A stretch of DNA of 64,000 nt from Acanthornis magna (GCA_036785705.1 JAWUZG010000056.1:16846001-16910000); one strand, 5' to 3'. Shown: positions 11,621 to 25,059, counted from the first letter of the stretch. The notes: a model not told the origin generated them from the letters alone. Made by a program: numbers and translations.

Positions 11621-14600
11621 GGATGGAGACAGGACACAGGGACAGGGGTCCAGGGCCCCAGGAATTAACCTGGAGGTCCTGCAAAAGGACTTGTTGTAGT
11701 TAAATGTCACAAGACAGCTGGTGCCCAGCACTTAGGAGAAAGGGAAGTGATTTAGTTTTGGTCATTATCAGAAAAACATGTGTGGAGGACGGGCAATGAG
11801 AAGAGCAGCCGTTTTCTATTAGGATAAGAGTAGGTCAGGTGTAGTTAAAACTGGGTAAATGGAGCAGGAAATGTGGCTGTATATTACTCACCCAAGATAT
11901 ATTGCACACATTAGCCTTGTTTGATCGGGTTATTCAGAGATTCGGTGCTTCGAGTGGTGTTTTAGGGTGGCCAAATCCAGGCTTTGTACTCTATTAAAAT
12001 AAATATATTGCTAGTGTTTAATAAAGTCTCTGAGTTTCCATGTAGCTGAAAGTCTGCAAGTGGTCTTTGCTGGGGTCTTAATGAGCCCCTGCCTGTGATA
12101 GGCTTTTGAAGGTGGAAGGTGTGATATTAATATTGTTTATGTAGCAAAATAATTTATGAATATTCATTTAACGATGTTGCCGGCTTCCAGCGTGTTTCTG
12201 CTCTTGGGAGCTCTAATGGGTTTTCTCTCCTGGCAGAGAGCTGCCTCATGGAAGCGCCAGAGGCTTTGCTGTAAGGGCTCATGGGCTGTGGAAATGCATC
12301 AGACTAGTGGAGCAAGCATGGTCTGAAATTTGGCTGTGAAACTGCCCTGTTTTTGCAGAAAGATTAGGAAAAGTTTATTTTCTCTGTTAAAAAGCCCATG
12401 CAGGGCAGAAGGCTTTATTAGCACTGAACAAGACAAAATATGTTGGGTTGGAGTTTGTTTTTTGGGTTTTTTTGGTGTGTCTGAGGATTTTGAGTCTTAA
12501 GGAAGTGTGTCCTCTCAAAAGAAGTTGAGAGGGAGGTGCTATGGTGCACAGTTGTTATATGCTTAATTTAACTTTATTAGATTATATTCTAAGAAATAAT
12601 ACCTTTTATCTCAACTGTATCCTTTGCAGCATCTTTGTCTGCATTTACCTTTGGTGCTCTTTCACTGCTCCTTGGTGCATAGACAGGCTCTCTCTCATGT
12701 CCCTATAGCTCTTTCCTAACCTCCTGGATAAATATGATGGATAAATACATGCTTCTGGCATGGCAGCATCCCTCTTTCCTTTCAGGGATAGAGGACTGAG
12801 GTCCAGGTCCTTCTGAGATACTTGAATCCACATGGTCAGGCTCATCCCATGGTTGGGTGCTGTAAAAGGCAGAGCAAACCTCGCTGGGGGCAAACCCAGC
12901 TCAGCTCTGGGAGCTCTGGATTTAGACATCCCAGCAAGAGGGGGAATGAGTCCAAGCAGGAAACCTCAGCCAAGCATTGGACCCACCTGAAACTTCCCAA
13001 ATCCTGGTCTCTAGAAGGCAGCCTCTACTAGAGCTAATGATGACGTTGCACATACAAACCAAAAACCGAACCAAGTGTGGGGGTGCTTTCCCAGCTCCCT
13101 CTTCCCTGGCTGCCCCAGGGCGATGCTTGGTGCATCATTCACAGCCACCATCCCATCTGTGGGCAGTAAATCCCGCAGCAGCAGTCGGGGCTGACTGCGG
13201 CTTCGTTTCCCCTTTGCCTCCGACAAAGCTGTATTGTTTTGGCGTGACCTGCTTTTAGGAGCCCCCTGAGGTCCAGCCATATATCTGTCCTTGCCAGATC
13301 CTGGAGGGTGGCTGGGACCCCGGCAGGGTCAGCGAAAGGGTACGTCATGGCTGGACGGCAATTATCCTCTGGGCTGGGAAAAGCCAGGGCCAAGACTGTG
13401 CCGTGACCTAGGGTCTCTTAAAAAACCTTTGAAAGGTTCCAGGGTGGTAGTGAAGGTTGGGTTTCTTTGCCTCAGCACGTCCTCCACATCCTCCCCCAGG
13501 CATCCTCTGCTAAAAAATTTCACTTGTACTGCTTAATGGTTACTTTATTTGGACACCATGTAGAAAACACATCCTGCTTTGCCCTGCCCTGGCACCCTTT
13601 GGCTGGAGGGAATGTCCTTTGACCCTTTCTGATGAAACCCTGCAGGACTGAAGTGCTGTGCTTCAAATCGTTAGTTCCTTAGCTTCCCATTCTCCAGCTC
13701 TGGGCACCATCTGCCTGGCAGAGCCCCTAAATGGGGTTAAACCCCAAAGAAATGGCAAATTGTGAGAGTGCAAACTGCTTGGCTCGTGTTAAATGGAAGA
13801 CAGAAGCAGAGTCTGGATGGAAACAGGCAAACTAAAACCACAAAATTGGTATCCAAGACAGCTCAGAAGGGGACAGCTGGGGAGGTGCCAATGTCCCGTC
13901 CCTGATGGGCTGGAGGGGAGGCAGCCGCTCTGGAGGAAAGCTCTGAGTGCCGCCTCCCAATGCTCCACATCACTTTATTTATTTAATTTCCCCCAAGCGA
14001 AAGCAGCCCAATTCCCTCTCTAAGCAAGCCCTGTGAGTCAATGGCAGAGCTGGTCAGCCCCTTCCCATGGCTCCATCAGTCCATTAATCCACTAAAATAA
14101 AACAGCTATGGGCAGAAGGTGCTAGTTTTGGGGGAAGGATACTGTCGCCCCGGGGAGATGCCAGTGTGTCCTGTATGCATTAATGAAACACTTTCCCGTT
14201 AGGACTTGAAGGATGCTCATTGAAAATCAGGCTGCCATGGAAACCAAAGGTGTTTAGTCTTTTGGGAATGCTGTTGGACAGAGGCAGGGAGAGGTGTGGG
14301 AGGGGGGAGAACTGCCTCTGAAGGGGAGGCATTTTAGCAAACCCCTTGATTCACCATCAGTCTGTGCCTCTCTGTTGCTTTGCGGCTGCTAATTGTGGGA
14401 GGGAAGGGTTTGTCCCTTTACTGGATGCTCTCCGTGGTTCCAGGGGCCTCCTTGCCCTTGGTGTGTCCCTGCACAGAGGGGGCATGTGGACCCTCATGGC
14501 TGCAGGGGCAGGGATTTGCTGTGGCAGCAGTGTGGGGTGCAGACAGGTTTGGCAGCCGTGGAGCCCCGAGCGTCCTTGTTGCTGTTGGCACCAGGTCCCT

Positions 14601-17600
14601 GACAGGAAGAAGCAGGTCAGGGACCTTGGGATGCTCAGGGACCCCGATCCTGGCACCCCTGCCCCCTGCTCCCCCTCCCCCACTCCTCGAGGATGAAGCA
14701 CAGGAAGGTGCAAGCATGGAGAAATAATGGAATTATTGCTCTGTCATGTACCATTCATTTTAATTAACGCAGCACGTCGGCGCTGTGACAGCAGTATTAA
14801 CGAAGGTTGGGAGGTTACTGCAAAACAATGTCGTCTCCCTACACCTTGTCTCTTCCCAGCACTGTCCCCGGACCAAACCCCCTCTCCTTCCCTTGCTCAT
14901 TCCACTTTCCATCCTCAGGCTCTTGTGGGCAGCCCATGTCCGCAGGCAGGAGCTTGGGGCTGCTCCCACTCCCCATCGGCCCCACACAACCCCTCACCAT
15001 CAGAAGTGCCTGCTAATGCATATTTTAATTAGAATAATCAATGAGTTGCATTAGGAAAGGGATGGGAGCGGGTCCCTGTTGCACACACAGAGCAGCTCTT
15101 CATTGTGGCTCATACAACACCCTGCACTAATGCTGCGGGAGGTTGTCATTAAGACTAATTAATTGCAAAGATACCCAGTGCTTTTTGTTGGGCACCTTTG
15201 GATTAGGGGCTGCCCAGTGGAGTGGGGGCAAACCCAGGGAGCTGTGCAGTGGCTCAGCCTGGGCTTGAAGGCAAAATGCAAAGAAATAAATTAAAAGAGC
15301 TAACAGCCGCCCTTCCTCCCATCAAATATTCCTGAAATCAGCACGTTCCTGCAGAAAACCTCAGTGCTTTGGAAAATCCTCGGCGCTGAGGGCCGGGGCT
15401 GTCAGTGCCGGCTGCCCGAGGATCGATTCACCCGTGATTTGGATTTCTCCTCTCGCAGCAGTTAATGCTCTGCCAGTGTTTTGCCACCATATCCCGCTCC
15501 GTAATTACAGTGTCTGCACGGATCAATTAGCGCCGCTTAAAGCCATTAGCAGCCCAGCCCCTTAGCCCGGAGCTCATGGCTAGCAGCCGTGTGTATGGGG
15601 AAGCCGCGGAGGGACCCATCCGCGTAGTACCTGCAGTGGGCAACCCCTCAATTCTTTCAAATGCAATTTTATTCTGGTTTTCCATGTTGTAACAATCTAG
15701 TGATGGCCTCAGCAGGGACACTGGGACACGCGCTGTCTGGCTGAGAATGTTTTATTTCACTGGGATTTCGATGTTGCCTCTTGGGGTTGGCAAAAAGGTG
15801 ACAATTATGTTTTGTGATGTGGTTTGTTATCAGAAATTTATCCTTGTTCGAAGGATAAATCCAAAGCCTCTGAAGGTTTGGGACTGTCTTGAAGCACCCA
15901 TTAGCAAGGGAAAAGCAAAACCATTTCCCAGTGTCTCATCCAGGGGGATGAGGGAAACTGTGAAAAGCAGAGGAGGGATGAGAGCAAACACATTTCCCTC
16001 TCTGAAGGGGAAGACAAATATTCTCTCTGTGCCTCAGTTTCTCTGTTGGAAATGCAAACTTTGCCTCTACTGCCCATGTCATCTGCAGATTCAGAGCTCT
16101 ATGGTTTTGGTTAAATGATTTACCAAAGGCAGGAGAATCAGGAGCCAGCCAGCTCTGGTGGGGTGGCTCAGTTAAAGCATGGAGATGAAGCTCCAGGCTC
16201 TTCATGAACTCATCCCAATGTATTGGTGAGCACAAACACCTCAAATACCCGGCTCCCATTCCTAATACAACTATTCCCATTCACTTTTTGTCTTACACCA
16301 AAAATGAGCAACATCCAAAATTTTCCCCGAAGAGGGCATTTCTTCCAAGGTCTCCCCTAAAAACACAAGTTAAAAAAGTCCTAGCTGAAGCTATGGCTGT
16401 TAACCAAATCTTGTAACATTAACGTTTCCTGTGCAGGGACTTTTTCTCTCTTTGCTTTCCTTTGATGAAAGGCTTTTCCGGGTTTAATGGTGGCATGTCC
16501 TGACCTGTGTGGCCTGGCCATCCCTGGGCAGAGCCTGGTGTCTCCAGCAGGGAGGATTCCTCTGCATTTAAAAAACATTAATAGCTCCAAGGTGCTTTTT
16601 CCTTTTTATCATAATTTTATTTTCATTTTAATTGTTTTAATTATAATATTAGAATTTTAATTAATAATCATTATAAGAAAAAATATTAATCAGGTGTAAA
16701 ACCCATAATATTTTCAGCAGGACTGAGGGACCCCATGTTTTGGAGACCCCATTGGGGCTATGTTGGTCCATGAGGCAACTTGGTGGTCCCTGGGAGAAGC
16801 TTTGGGGGGGGGCTGATTTCCCAGCCCCAAATCATAAATCATGCATATAAAAAGTCACTCAGGGCACTCTAACCCAGCGTGGGGCAACTGTAAATATTTT
16901 TGATCTAAGGGATTATTTTCTCTTTGGGCAGTGGCTCGCTCTGTGTGTGACATCTCATTCCTAGATCGATGTTTTATAGGCACGTGCGCCCTTGTATCTG
17001 CTCATGGTTAGTCGATAATGCCAAAACATATGGCCTGTCGTGTACTTTTCCATGTATCCCTGTTATATAGGCTGCAAAAATAACTTGAGGGTTAAAAAAT
17101 AAATAAATCTTGAGGATGGTATTGTTCGTGCTAGATAAAATCCTGTGAACAAAGCAATTGGCATCATTTCACTTGCAAATTGAGCAGCGAAGCAAAATAC
17201 CATTTATGAAACTGTAATTTATTCTTGGAAAATCAAGCACTTACAATGTCGGCTCGTCGCAGGTTAAGTTACAGAAAAGGGAAAAAATAGATTAATGATG
17301 AACGTGACAACATTTCAGGGTAAATCATCACAGTGAAAGCCTTTGAAAAGCCTGCACAAATGGGATTTTTATTTTTTTTCTCCCCAGAATATTAAACCGG
17401 GGATTGCTTTGGGTCTCGGTGGTGCTGACTGCAGCCGAGCAGGCAGTGACAAGGTCTGAGGAGGTCCTTGCATTCCCTTTTACCCCCACCCTGTGCTGGG
17501 GAGCCCTCACTGCTTTCAGAAGCCAAAAAGCAAAGTCTGGCTCATTATTCTTTTCCCTGCCTGCAATTAGTCCATCCCTTAATGATCTTCTTTCTGGCAG

Positions 17601-17616
17601 ATATTCTTATATTCCC
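11621..17616. other. Intergenic, no gene recognised
   Basis: Mixed sequence with a G/C-rich patch at 14340-14720 where overlapping open frames in many phases reflect composition, not genes. AT-rich, low-repeat islands near 12.1, 14.75, 15.45 and 17.15 kb look like candidate regulatory elements. No mobile element was recognised. Confidence 0.5.
15420..15640. other. Candidate conserved non-coding element (homeodomain-like)
   Basis: A repeat-free stretch rich in TAAT-core words: TAATTA at 15502-15507, CAATTAG at 15524-15530, CCATTAGC near 15543, along with CpG-containing words (GTGATTTGG, TAGCGCCGC) that are normally lost from neutral sequence. No coding frame. Conservation untested. Confidence 0.35.
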
Positions 17617-17715
17617 AGAATCACAGACTGGTTTGGGTTAGAAGGGACCTTTACGACCATCGGGACACCTTCCACTAGACCAGGCTACTCCAACCTGGCC
17701 TTGAACACTTCCAGG
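17617..17715 (-). mobile_element. CR1 LINE 3'-end fragment
   Basis: It starts with GAATCACAGACTGGTTTGGG, then AAGGGACCTTTACGACCAT, CTTCCACTAGACCAGGCTAC and CTTGAACACTTCCAGGGTTG. The short gap where the GTTCCAACCCCCTGCC block should be shows an internal deletion. Confidence 0.92.
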
Positions 17716-18299
17716 GTTGGAATATTCTTGTATTTTGTTTCTGTACAGCTAAAACCCGGCAAAGTGAGCAAGCAACTCTCCAGTGGGGGCATCACCAGTG
17801 CCATCATAGGGGCATCAAACCCCATCATCAGGTCCTCCGTGTGATCCACAGATGTTCTGTGACCTGGTTCCTTGACAAAGGTCTCCCAAGGCCTCCCCTT
17901 TGCCCTGGCTTTTATTCCTTATCCCTCTTAGCCCTTTTTCTTTTGACCAGGAGACCACTCTCCACTGACAGACATCCCTTTAGAACTGGCAGACACCATG
18001 GAGTTGTTGCAATGGGGATGGGAAGAAAATAATATAATTTGTACAAGAAGAGGACAGAGGTCATCAAAATAAGTCTGTATGTGATGAGGAGGTGTAGCCT
18101 CGTCTCCTGGTACCGAGAGTTTCTGGACCAGTTGCAGCCATGAATCCCAGCTTGGAGTTGCACTCTGGATGTGCATTTTATATCTTTATTTAGTGAAATA
18201 TTAGTAAATAGTCCTAATCCCCACGATTTCTGCACCAACATCTTTTAAGGTCTCACTGTTAAGTCGCCATCACTGCAATGATGAGGAATTTGGGGCAGA

Positions 18300-18900
18300 A
18301 ATAGGTATTTTCATGATTCTGGCCAAGGCATCGCTCGTCCCCTGCGGCACTTGCTGAAGGTGACAGTAAAACGGAGTTCACAACCCGAGGAGCGATTGCC
18401 GGCTGTAATAGTGTGTCACGTATTAAGGGAGCATGTTTGAAACCACGTTATATTATTAAAATTCATGGGAGTGATTTATAGGGGTTTTTAAAAACAGCAG
18501 CTTGCCAATATAAATTGGCTTAGGAAAGTCAACTGTAATCCACCCAGGTCCAAATAATGACATTTCCTCCAATACATCCAAAAAGCTGAAAAGCAGAAAA
18601 TAATATCCAGGCTCCAGAGATAAGGCGAGCACCCAAGGGAAAAAGGACTCTGAAATATTCATGCAGCCGTAGATTGGATGGTGGAAATGGCCATTCCCAA
18701 CGGCTGCGTTTAGGGACTGATGAATTCAGTTACTGTACCTTTATATTTATCGCTCAATAAACAAGACAAGCTCCTTTACGAGGCCAAGCAAGACTAATTT
18801 AGCTATTTTAGCGCTAAGGAAATAGCTTTCTGGGCAAGGAAAGGGATTGGTAATTTTATATGAAATTAGGAGACTTTTAATTTAGCCAAGGCAGTAAGCG
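18300..18900. other. Candidate conserved non-coding stretch
   Basis: Repeat-free, AT-rich sequence with CpG words retained (GCGATTGCCGG, GTCACGTATTAA, TTAGCGCTAAGG) and several TAAT/TTAT homeodomain-type cores. No coding frame. Motif impression only. Confidence 0.25.
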
Positions 18901-20052
18901 CTGGTGGGTTCTGAAGGTGCTGGGAATAACAGGGTTGGAGGTGTGATTTGAGGATTAAATCTCCCCTAGGGCAGTGGGTTGGGGTGCTCACCCTGGGTTT
19001 TGGGGGACCCCACACTGAGGGAGAGCAGAGCCTTTTGGGGCTGCCTGCACCTGCTGATGAAGATGTTCCAGCTCTTGATTTTTAAGGTGATTTTTGGAGA
19101 CCGTTGCTGTAAAGGTTTTACGACAGCCATGCTGGAATCAAGCGTGGCTCTGTAAAAGCGTCAGCAAATGAAGCGGTGATGCCCAAGCAGTATTAACGCC
19201 AAAATGACCTTTTCAACAGTTAGGGCTTTATGGGATATTATAAATTCTCCCTGTGTTGGCAGGGTTATAACTAGAACATTAGCAGTAACATCTTCTCCAG
19301 CGATATCTGAGGCAGGAATGTGGTGTTTGGAGCTGAAAATACCCAACTTAATGTTTTTTAGTGTTTCTGTAGCTCAGGAGTTGATTTGAGATGTTTCCAG
19401 CAGAAATTCGAATGCGCATGGTCAAAAGGATATTTCTTCTATTAAAGATGGTTTTCAGCACTCAAGTAGGGTTTTTTTGAGGGCTCTTAATATTTCCAAC
19501 AGCCAAAAATCAAAGCAATTTAAACGTATTGCTTGGGGTTTTTTATTTCCTTAGTTTCTAAGACTTCAGATTAATATTGTCAAACCTTTTTTTTATTGCC
19601 ATGAAGGCAGGGAAAGTCCTTTTTAATGAAAGCCACAAGCTCTACACAATACCTTGACTCTGCAGCTGCTGTCTGAAGTACCAGATTTCACTGAACTTAC
19701 ATGAAAATCCCCTGAGTGAGCCCACTCTGATCTTTTCTTCACCTCTTGCGTTGCCACTGGGAAATAAAACCAGTTTTTATGCTGGTATTTATTATGAAGT
19801 ATATATTTAGACAATCCATGCTGCAATTTAGCAGTTCCAAGAGCTTCGGGAAATTGTTTGAAGCGACTTTTCACTCACCTGCTTATTGAAACCTCTTTAG
19901 AAAGTGCTGCTGGGCTCAGTCTTGTTCATTTATTCCCTGCAGCCTCTACTTTGACTGTCCTTTGGCATCCAGGGCAGCAGCAGCAACACATGGGACAGTG
20001 GCAGGAGGGTGGCTCATGGTTCACATCCCATTTTAGGGCAAGGATACACCTT

Positions 20053-20235
20053 AGAATCCCAGAATGGTTTGGGTGGGAAGGGACCTTAACAATCATTCCA
20101 TTCTAGCCCCCTGCCATGGGCAGGGACACGTTCCACCAGACAAGGCTGCTCCAAACCCCGTCCAGCCTGGCCTTGGACATTTCCAGAGGTGGGGCAGTCA
20201 CAGATTCTCTGGGCAGCCTGTGCCAGGACTTCCCC
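20053..20235 (-). mobile_element. CR1 LINE 3'-end fragment
   Basis: AATCCCAGAATGGTTTGGGT tail, CCCCCTGCCATGGGCAGGGA, CACGTTCCACCAGACAAGG, CCAGCCTGGCCTTGGACATT and GCAGCCTGTGCCAGGACTTC. It lies about 350 bases past the inferred end of the IGDCC3 transcript. Confidence 0.95.
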
Positions 20236-20614
20236 CACCCCAGAGGTGCTGCCCTGTTAGTGCTGGAGGGAGCGGGAAAAGCAGATGCAGCAATAGCTGA
20301 GCAAGAGCCAAGATTAATTGGAAATTGATTTGCACTTCCAAGCACAGGTGTCACCACTGTGGAGGTCTCATCTCACCCAGCTCCCAAAGAGCTCCCAAGC
20401 TCCAGCAGGCCTCTGCTGATGGCTTGGCTGAATTTTATGAGCAGAGCATCAAAATAAAACCCCCTCAGCCCTTAAATGCTGAATTTTGGAAGCTGCTCTT
20501 TGAGAGGAGACAGATCCATCAGCTATCCACTTGAAGCGCTGATGCCCCAAGTCACCCTGCACAATCCCCACACCACAGCCCTGCATATGAAAAGAAAAGC
20601 CCCACTCAGGCTCA

Positions 20615-20703
20615 TTTATTCTAGTTTTATTTTTCTTGTACAAGTAGCCACAGGCTAAAATCTAAACAGAGCAAACTACAAAAAACCTGGGTTTTATTTT
20701 ATT
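20615..20703 (-). terminator. IGDCC3: Poly(A) signal cluster, probable IGDCC3 3' end
   Basis: Four AATAAA hexamers occur on the transcript strand (plus TTTATT at 20693, 20698, 20626 and 20615). Beyond the last one, about 35-55 bases downstream at plus 20560-20580, the transcript strand is rich in G and U with TGTGGTGTGGGG. That is the usual layout of a cleavage site, which I place near 20600. Confidence 0.55.
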
Positions 20704-21800
20704 ATTATTTTTTTAATACAGAGCTAACAATCGTGGGATCAGTGGGATTTCAATATCAAGACAGTTCAAAGTAAGAAAGGTAGAAAATAAACAGTAGAAA
20801 AGTGCTTTGCAATTTGGGTTTTTAGTATTACTCCTAACAGTTGATTCCCAAAAAGGACTGCGACAAAGGTTTAGCATTGGTTTTGTTATGACTTTCTTAC
20901 AAACGTAAAGATATTGCAAGTTTAAATGATGGAAATAGGATCAAAGTACAAATCCCTCTTTGCTTTTTAAGTCAAGCCCCCTGATCCAAAGCCCCGTGAA
21001 ATCAGGTTTGTCCCTGACTCGCTGGGCTTCGCACCGGCCCTGTCCCTTCTTCCCACATGATGCCGAAGCCCAGGCTCTGTCCTTGGAGTAAACCTGGAGC
21101 CGTTTCCCTGATTCCCAGTGTCCCAGGGGTTTCAGTGCCATGGCCCTGTGCCAACAGCACTTTCAGCTGGGGGTGCTGGTGCTTCACTCGTCCCCATTTC
21201 CCTGCCCGCAGCTCCAGCCCAGGAACCTTCCTTTTCCTTTCCCTTTTTTTAATTTGGCGGGTGAGGGAAATAAATGAGCTGGCATCAAGTTGCTCGATGG
21301 GATCTGTAACCTGCCTGCTCCGGCGCGCACGGGGAGGGATAGATTTCCACACACTGTTTGCACAGATGAAGTGAGTAGCTCCCCCCGCTTGTTTTCATAA
21401 GCTTTTAATTTCCTTTTTTTTAACCAATCTTCCCAGACTTAAGTGCTGTCACTCAGCTCAGAGAGGGCTCAGACACTGCACTGACCCCCCCTGAAATGCC
21501 ATGGGATGATTATCCCAGAGGAACATCCCCACAGGCAGCAAAACCCTTCCTTCACTATCCAGAGGCAACAACAGCTTCTCTTTTGTTGCCAACTTAAAAC
21601 CTACAGTCCCTTGGTATAATTTTGGGTGGAAGCTTTAAAATTCCCAAACTGGTCCAGCACTTAAATATATAAGCACCTTTACAAAACAAGGAAGAAGAAA
21701 GATAATGGTAGACAAATAAATACCTGAATCCAACAGTGTGAAAATACCCTGTCACAGCATAAAACTATTCCCTGTTCAACTAAAGACAATGTGGATACTA

Positions 21801-21808
21801 TCCCTGAG
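21801..21808 (-). promoter_or_regulatory. miR-125 (lin-4 family) 8mer seed match
   Basis: The transcript strand reads CTCAGGGA, the full 8-base match to the miR-125a/b seed. It lies about 4 kb after the stop, so it counts only if the long 3'UTR form is real. let-7 and miR-125 act in the same developmental timing pathway. Confidence 0.5.
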
Positions 21809-23832
21809 GAAGCAGCCATCTCTGGTTGAGAACTCCAAGAATAGGTTGTGCCCGTTATGGGTTACCAAAAATTTAAAAAAAAAAATCAGCTTTGATATTT
21901 ATTCCTTCCTATAATTTCATCTCACCACAGCCAGAAAAAAAGAGGGTTTTTGGGATCAGCTGAGAAAAGGCAACGGGTTGAATTAGTGTAATTATTTGCA
22001 AAATACTACAGGATGAAATTCCTACCCCAAACACAGGCAGTTTCCAGAAGTTTGCACCAGATCCAACACCTGCCCGCTATCCAGTGGTTTTATTTCTGGA
22101 TAGAACTGATTCCTCCCATCAGGAAAAAGTGAGGGAAAGAAAAGGAGTAAGAAACCTGGCAGGCTGTTCCTTAAATGTTGTGATATGCAAAGGAGAGTGA
22201 AGGGAGCGCTTCCCTTGGCTGGCAGGTGGGTGCTGACAGTGAAAGGTGCTGGGAACCACCCTGGGACTGTCTGGCTGCCTCAGCCTCTGGTCTGGGGACA
22301 TCAAATGATGCCCGAACCCCTTTCCTGTGGCACAGCCCCACATCTGCAACACATGGGGACCTGCTGTCCCACATCCACCCAAATAAAATGTGTCTACCCA
22401 AGTACAGCTTGTCTACTTGAGTACAGCTGTGCCCCAAGCACAGAATAAAATTCCATCAGTTTCCCTCAAAACCAGGGCAGCAGTTTGGATGAACAAAAGA
22501 CAGACTGTCCCCCACGCTGAAACCAATCACAAGCTCTTTTTTTGTTCTTTTTTCCTTCTCATTTCACAGAGTAAGGGCCAGACATACTTTAGGTTATGTT
22601 TCCCCAGTTTTTGGTCAGCACAGCTTTGCCTCCAGCCTGGTTCAGGCATTGAAGAACAGTAAGAGGGGCTGTTTCCAGCTGAGAGGCAGCTAGAGGCACA
22701 AAACCAATATGTAATTTTGAGTGGATTTTTTTTCCCAGTTTGGTGGACTTGGATAATTCAGGGAAGACCACGTCCTCCTCACGGATCACCAGACTTCAGC
22801 CTCGCCCCTTCAGGGACTGAGCTACCACAACCATCTGCGTTAGGTCCCAAGGGTACAGACTGACAAGTGCGGAAAAGAAACCCCAAAAAAGAGAAAAAGC
22901 TAAACATCTAAAAAACAGTCTTTAAAGATTTACATCCGTCTTCAACCATCTCAAACCAACACAGAATCTGCATTGGTTTAAGCCACCATGTTTCTGCATA
23001 ATTACAAAAAAAAACCCAACAAAAGAAAAAGCTCTACTCTTGACATACTATTGTATTCCAACTAGTCAAATGGCACAGCATTTCCCTTTAATAAAAGGAA
23101 GTAGTGACAAATACTTGTTACTATTACAATATCACAATAATATGATATTAAATTAATAGCATGTTCACAGCTCCAGGAAGTCTGAGCTGAACACTACTCT
23201 AGGTTCTGTGTTCACTTTGGCAACGGTACTTATTCAATGTGAACGGTGGCGTTACACACATGAAAAAAACAATAAAAAGAAAAACTGGGCTAGAGTGGGA
23301 GTGGGATGGCAGGAGAGGATCGGGTTGTCTTTGATACGAGGTTATAACTCAAGCTGTTTGGTGTCTCCTTCTCCTTCCTGCCCTCCCCTAGCCCCAGCAT
23401 CCTCTGTCTCCTGCAATGGGGTGGGCTGTGCTATCGGTCTCACGTGATGCTGTCCCCCCACAGTCTCTTCCCCAGGCTGTCTCCAGGTCCAGCATCACAG
23501 GATGTAGGTGTGAGCAGAGATCTTCTGACAGCCCATTTAGCCTCTTTGGTGGGGTGGGGAGAGGCTGTTTGGGGGGGTTCATGCCAAAATGTAACCCTTT
23601 GCATCTTTTCTGTCCTGCATGATGTCTACAGGAGGAGGAATTTTAATGGAAGACGGCTAGGAACACCAAGCCTGAACAGCACCTTGCTCTTGAGGTTGGT
23701 GCCATTACATCTGCTTGGGCCAAGCTGGATGAGGTGACGTGGAAGGACACAGTCCTGCTCCCAGGTAACCTAGCCCAACACCAGGACTCACCTCAGGGAA
23801 GAGGCATTTGCTCATCCTCCTGGATATTGTAC

Positions 23833-23840
23833 TATTTACA
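23833..23840 (-). promoter_or_regulatory. Pumilio-type element in the 3'UTR
   Basis: The transcript strand reads TGTAAATA, which fits the Pumilio recognition consensus UGUANAUA. A single 8-base match in 5 kb can occur by chance, so confidence is low. Confidence 0.35.
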
Positions 23841-24916
23841 CAGCCATTGCTTGCATCCCATTGCCAGCTGGGCAGGTAATGGGGGTTGTTTCTGACACAA
23901 GGGACTCTCCCACTGGTACCATTTAAAAAAATACAATTAATACTTTTTTTAAACTTAAACTCATTTCCTTTCCTGATTCCTTTCACTGTCCTTGCAAATA
24001 CAGCAACATTTGATTTACCACCACCTACACAAAGAGATCAAACCTTCACATTTGCCCGGATTTAACCAACCCACGCAGCAGGGAAAGGGCTGCCCTATGG
24101 CACCAGCTGGCACCTGGTGTCCCCATCCCCCCGTGTGACCCCATGGACGATGCCAGTCACACACTGACTCACAAGGCTGCACCATGCTAGGACAATCCAG
24201 CCTCTACAGTGGCAGGTTGGTGGTTGATCTCTGGAGGGGACAAACCCTCTCTTTGGTGTCAGGAGCTCCTCTGCCCACCCTGGGCATGGGGAAGGGGTGG
24301 CTCTGGCAGCCCCCACCATCCTCTGTGCCTTGTCCCTCCCAGGGAACTGAGCCCTTTTTGGCTCCACTCATCCTTTGGATGTTCTCCTGTGGCTGGAAAG
24401 GTGCTGGAGGAGCTGGGAGCAGCTCAGTAGTGTCTCAAGGGATTCTGGAAGTGCTCTATTGAGCTTTCCCCATGGGTGCTCCTGATGGCAGGGTGGGCCT
24501 TGGGACAAAATGGTAACATCCAAGTTCCCACCTCCCAGGGGTGTGTTGTGCTGCTCATGCCAGCACATGCCATAAATCATCCTGTTGGGAATCAGCCTCG
24601 GGGAGCAGCACACTGATGGGGCAGAAGGGGGCCCTGGCCCCAGCACTGGCATCTGAGCACCCCATCCCCATCCACCCAGGATGGACAGGTGCTCAAATCA
24701 GCCCTGGAAGGGCCGCGGTGCTGGGGAGCCGCAGAGCATCGTGCTGCTCCTCTGTGACAGCCCCAACAATCTTTAAAGTAAAAAACCACAACACGAATCT
24801 CCGCCACACAAAATCACACCAGAGCCCCCAAAAGTAAAGCTCATAACACCAGTGAAGCATCGCGCTTCGTGCGGGGCTGGGTGGGAGAGGCAGGAATTGG
24901 GGGAGAGGGGAGGGTA

Positions 24917-24920
<4 letters not shown>

Positions 24921-24948
<28 letters not shown>
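24921..24948. repeat. (CA)14 microsatellite
   Basis: A perfect CA dinucleotide run of 28 bases, read as (TG)14 in the transcript. It sits 17 bases past the third let-7 match and is likely length-polymorphic. Confidence 0.95.
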
Positions 24949-24965
24949 TGAGTTTCTCTCATGCT

Positions 24966-24973
24966 TGAGGTAG
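24966..24973 (-). promoter_or_regulatory. let-7 seed match 3 (8mer)
   Basis: A third CTACCTCA on the transcript strand, 94 bases after the second and just before a CA/TG repeat. Three full-length matches so close together are far above chance for a specific 8-mer. Confidence 0.85.
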
Positions 24974-25059
24974 AACATTGCTTTCAAAGGTTTGGAAGTG
25001 CTTTACATGGGAACGACGACAAGGAAGCCACCAAAGTGGCAGGTACAGAGCGTGACTGC

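Noticed and set aside
14340..14730. Overlapping open frames in several phases of both strands
   Set aside because: The patch is G/C-rich, so stop codons are rare in all frames; none shows a coding pattern.
17740..17840. Possible continuation of the CR1 copy at 17.6 kb
   Set aside because: The sequence after 17715 does not match the CR1 pattern seen in the other copies of this window.
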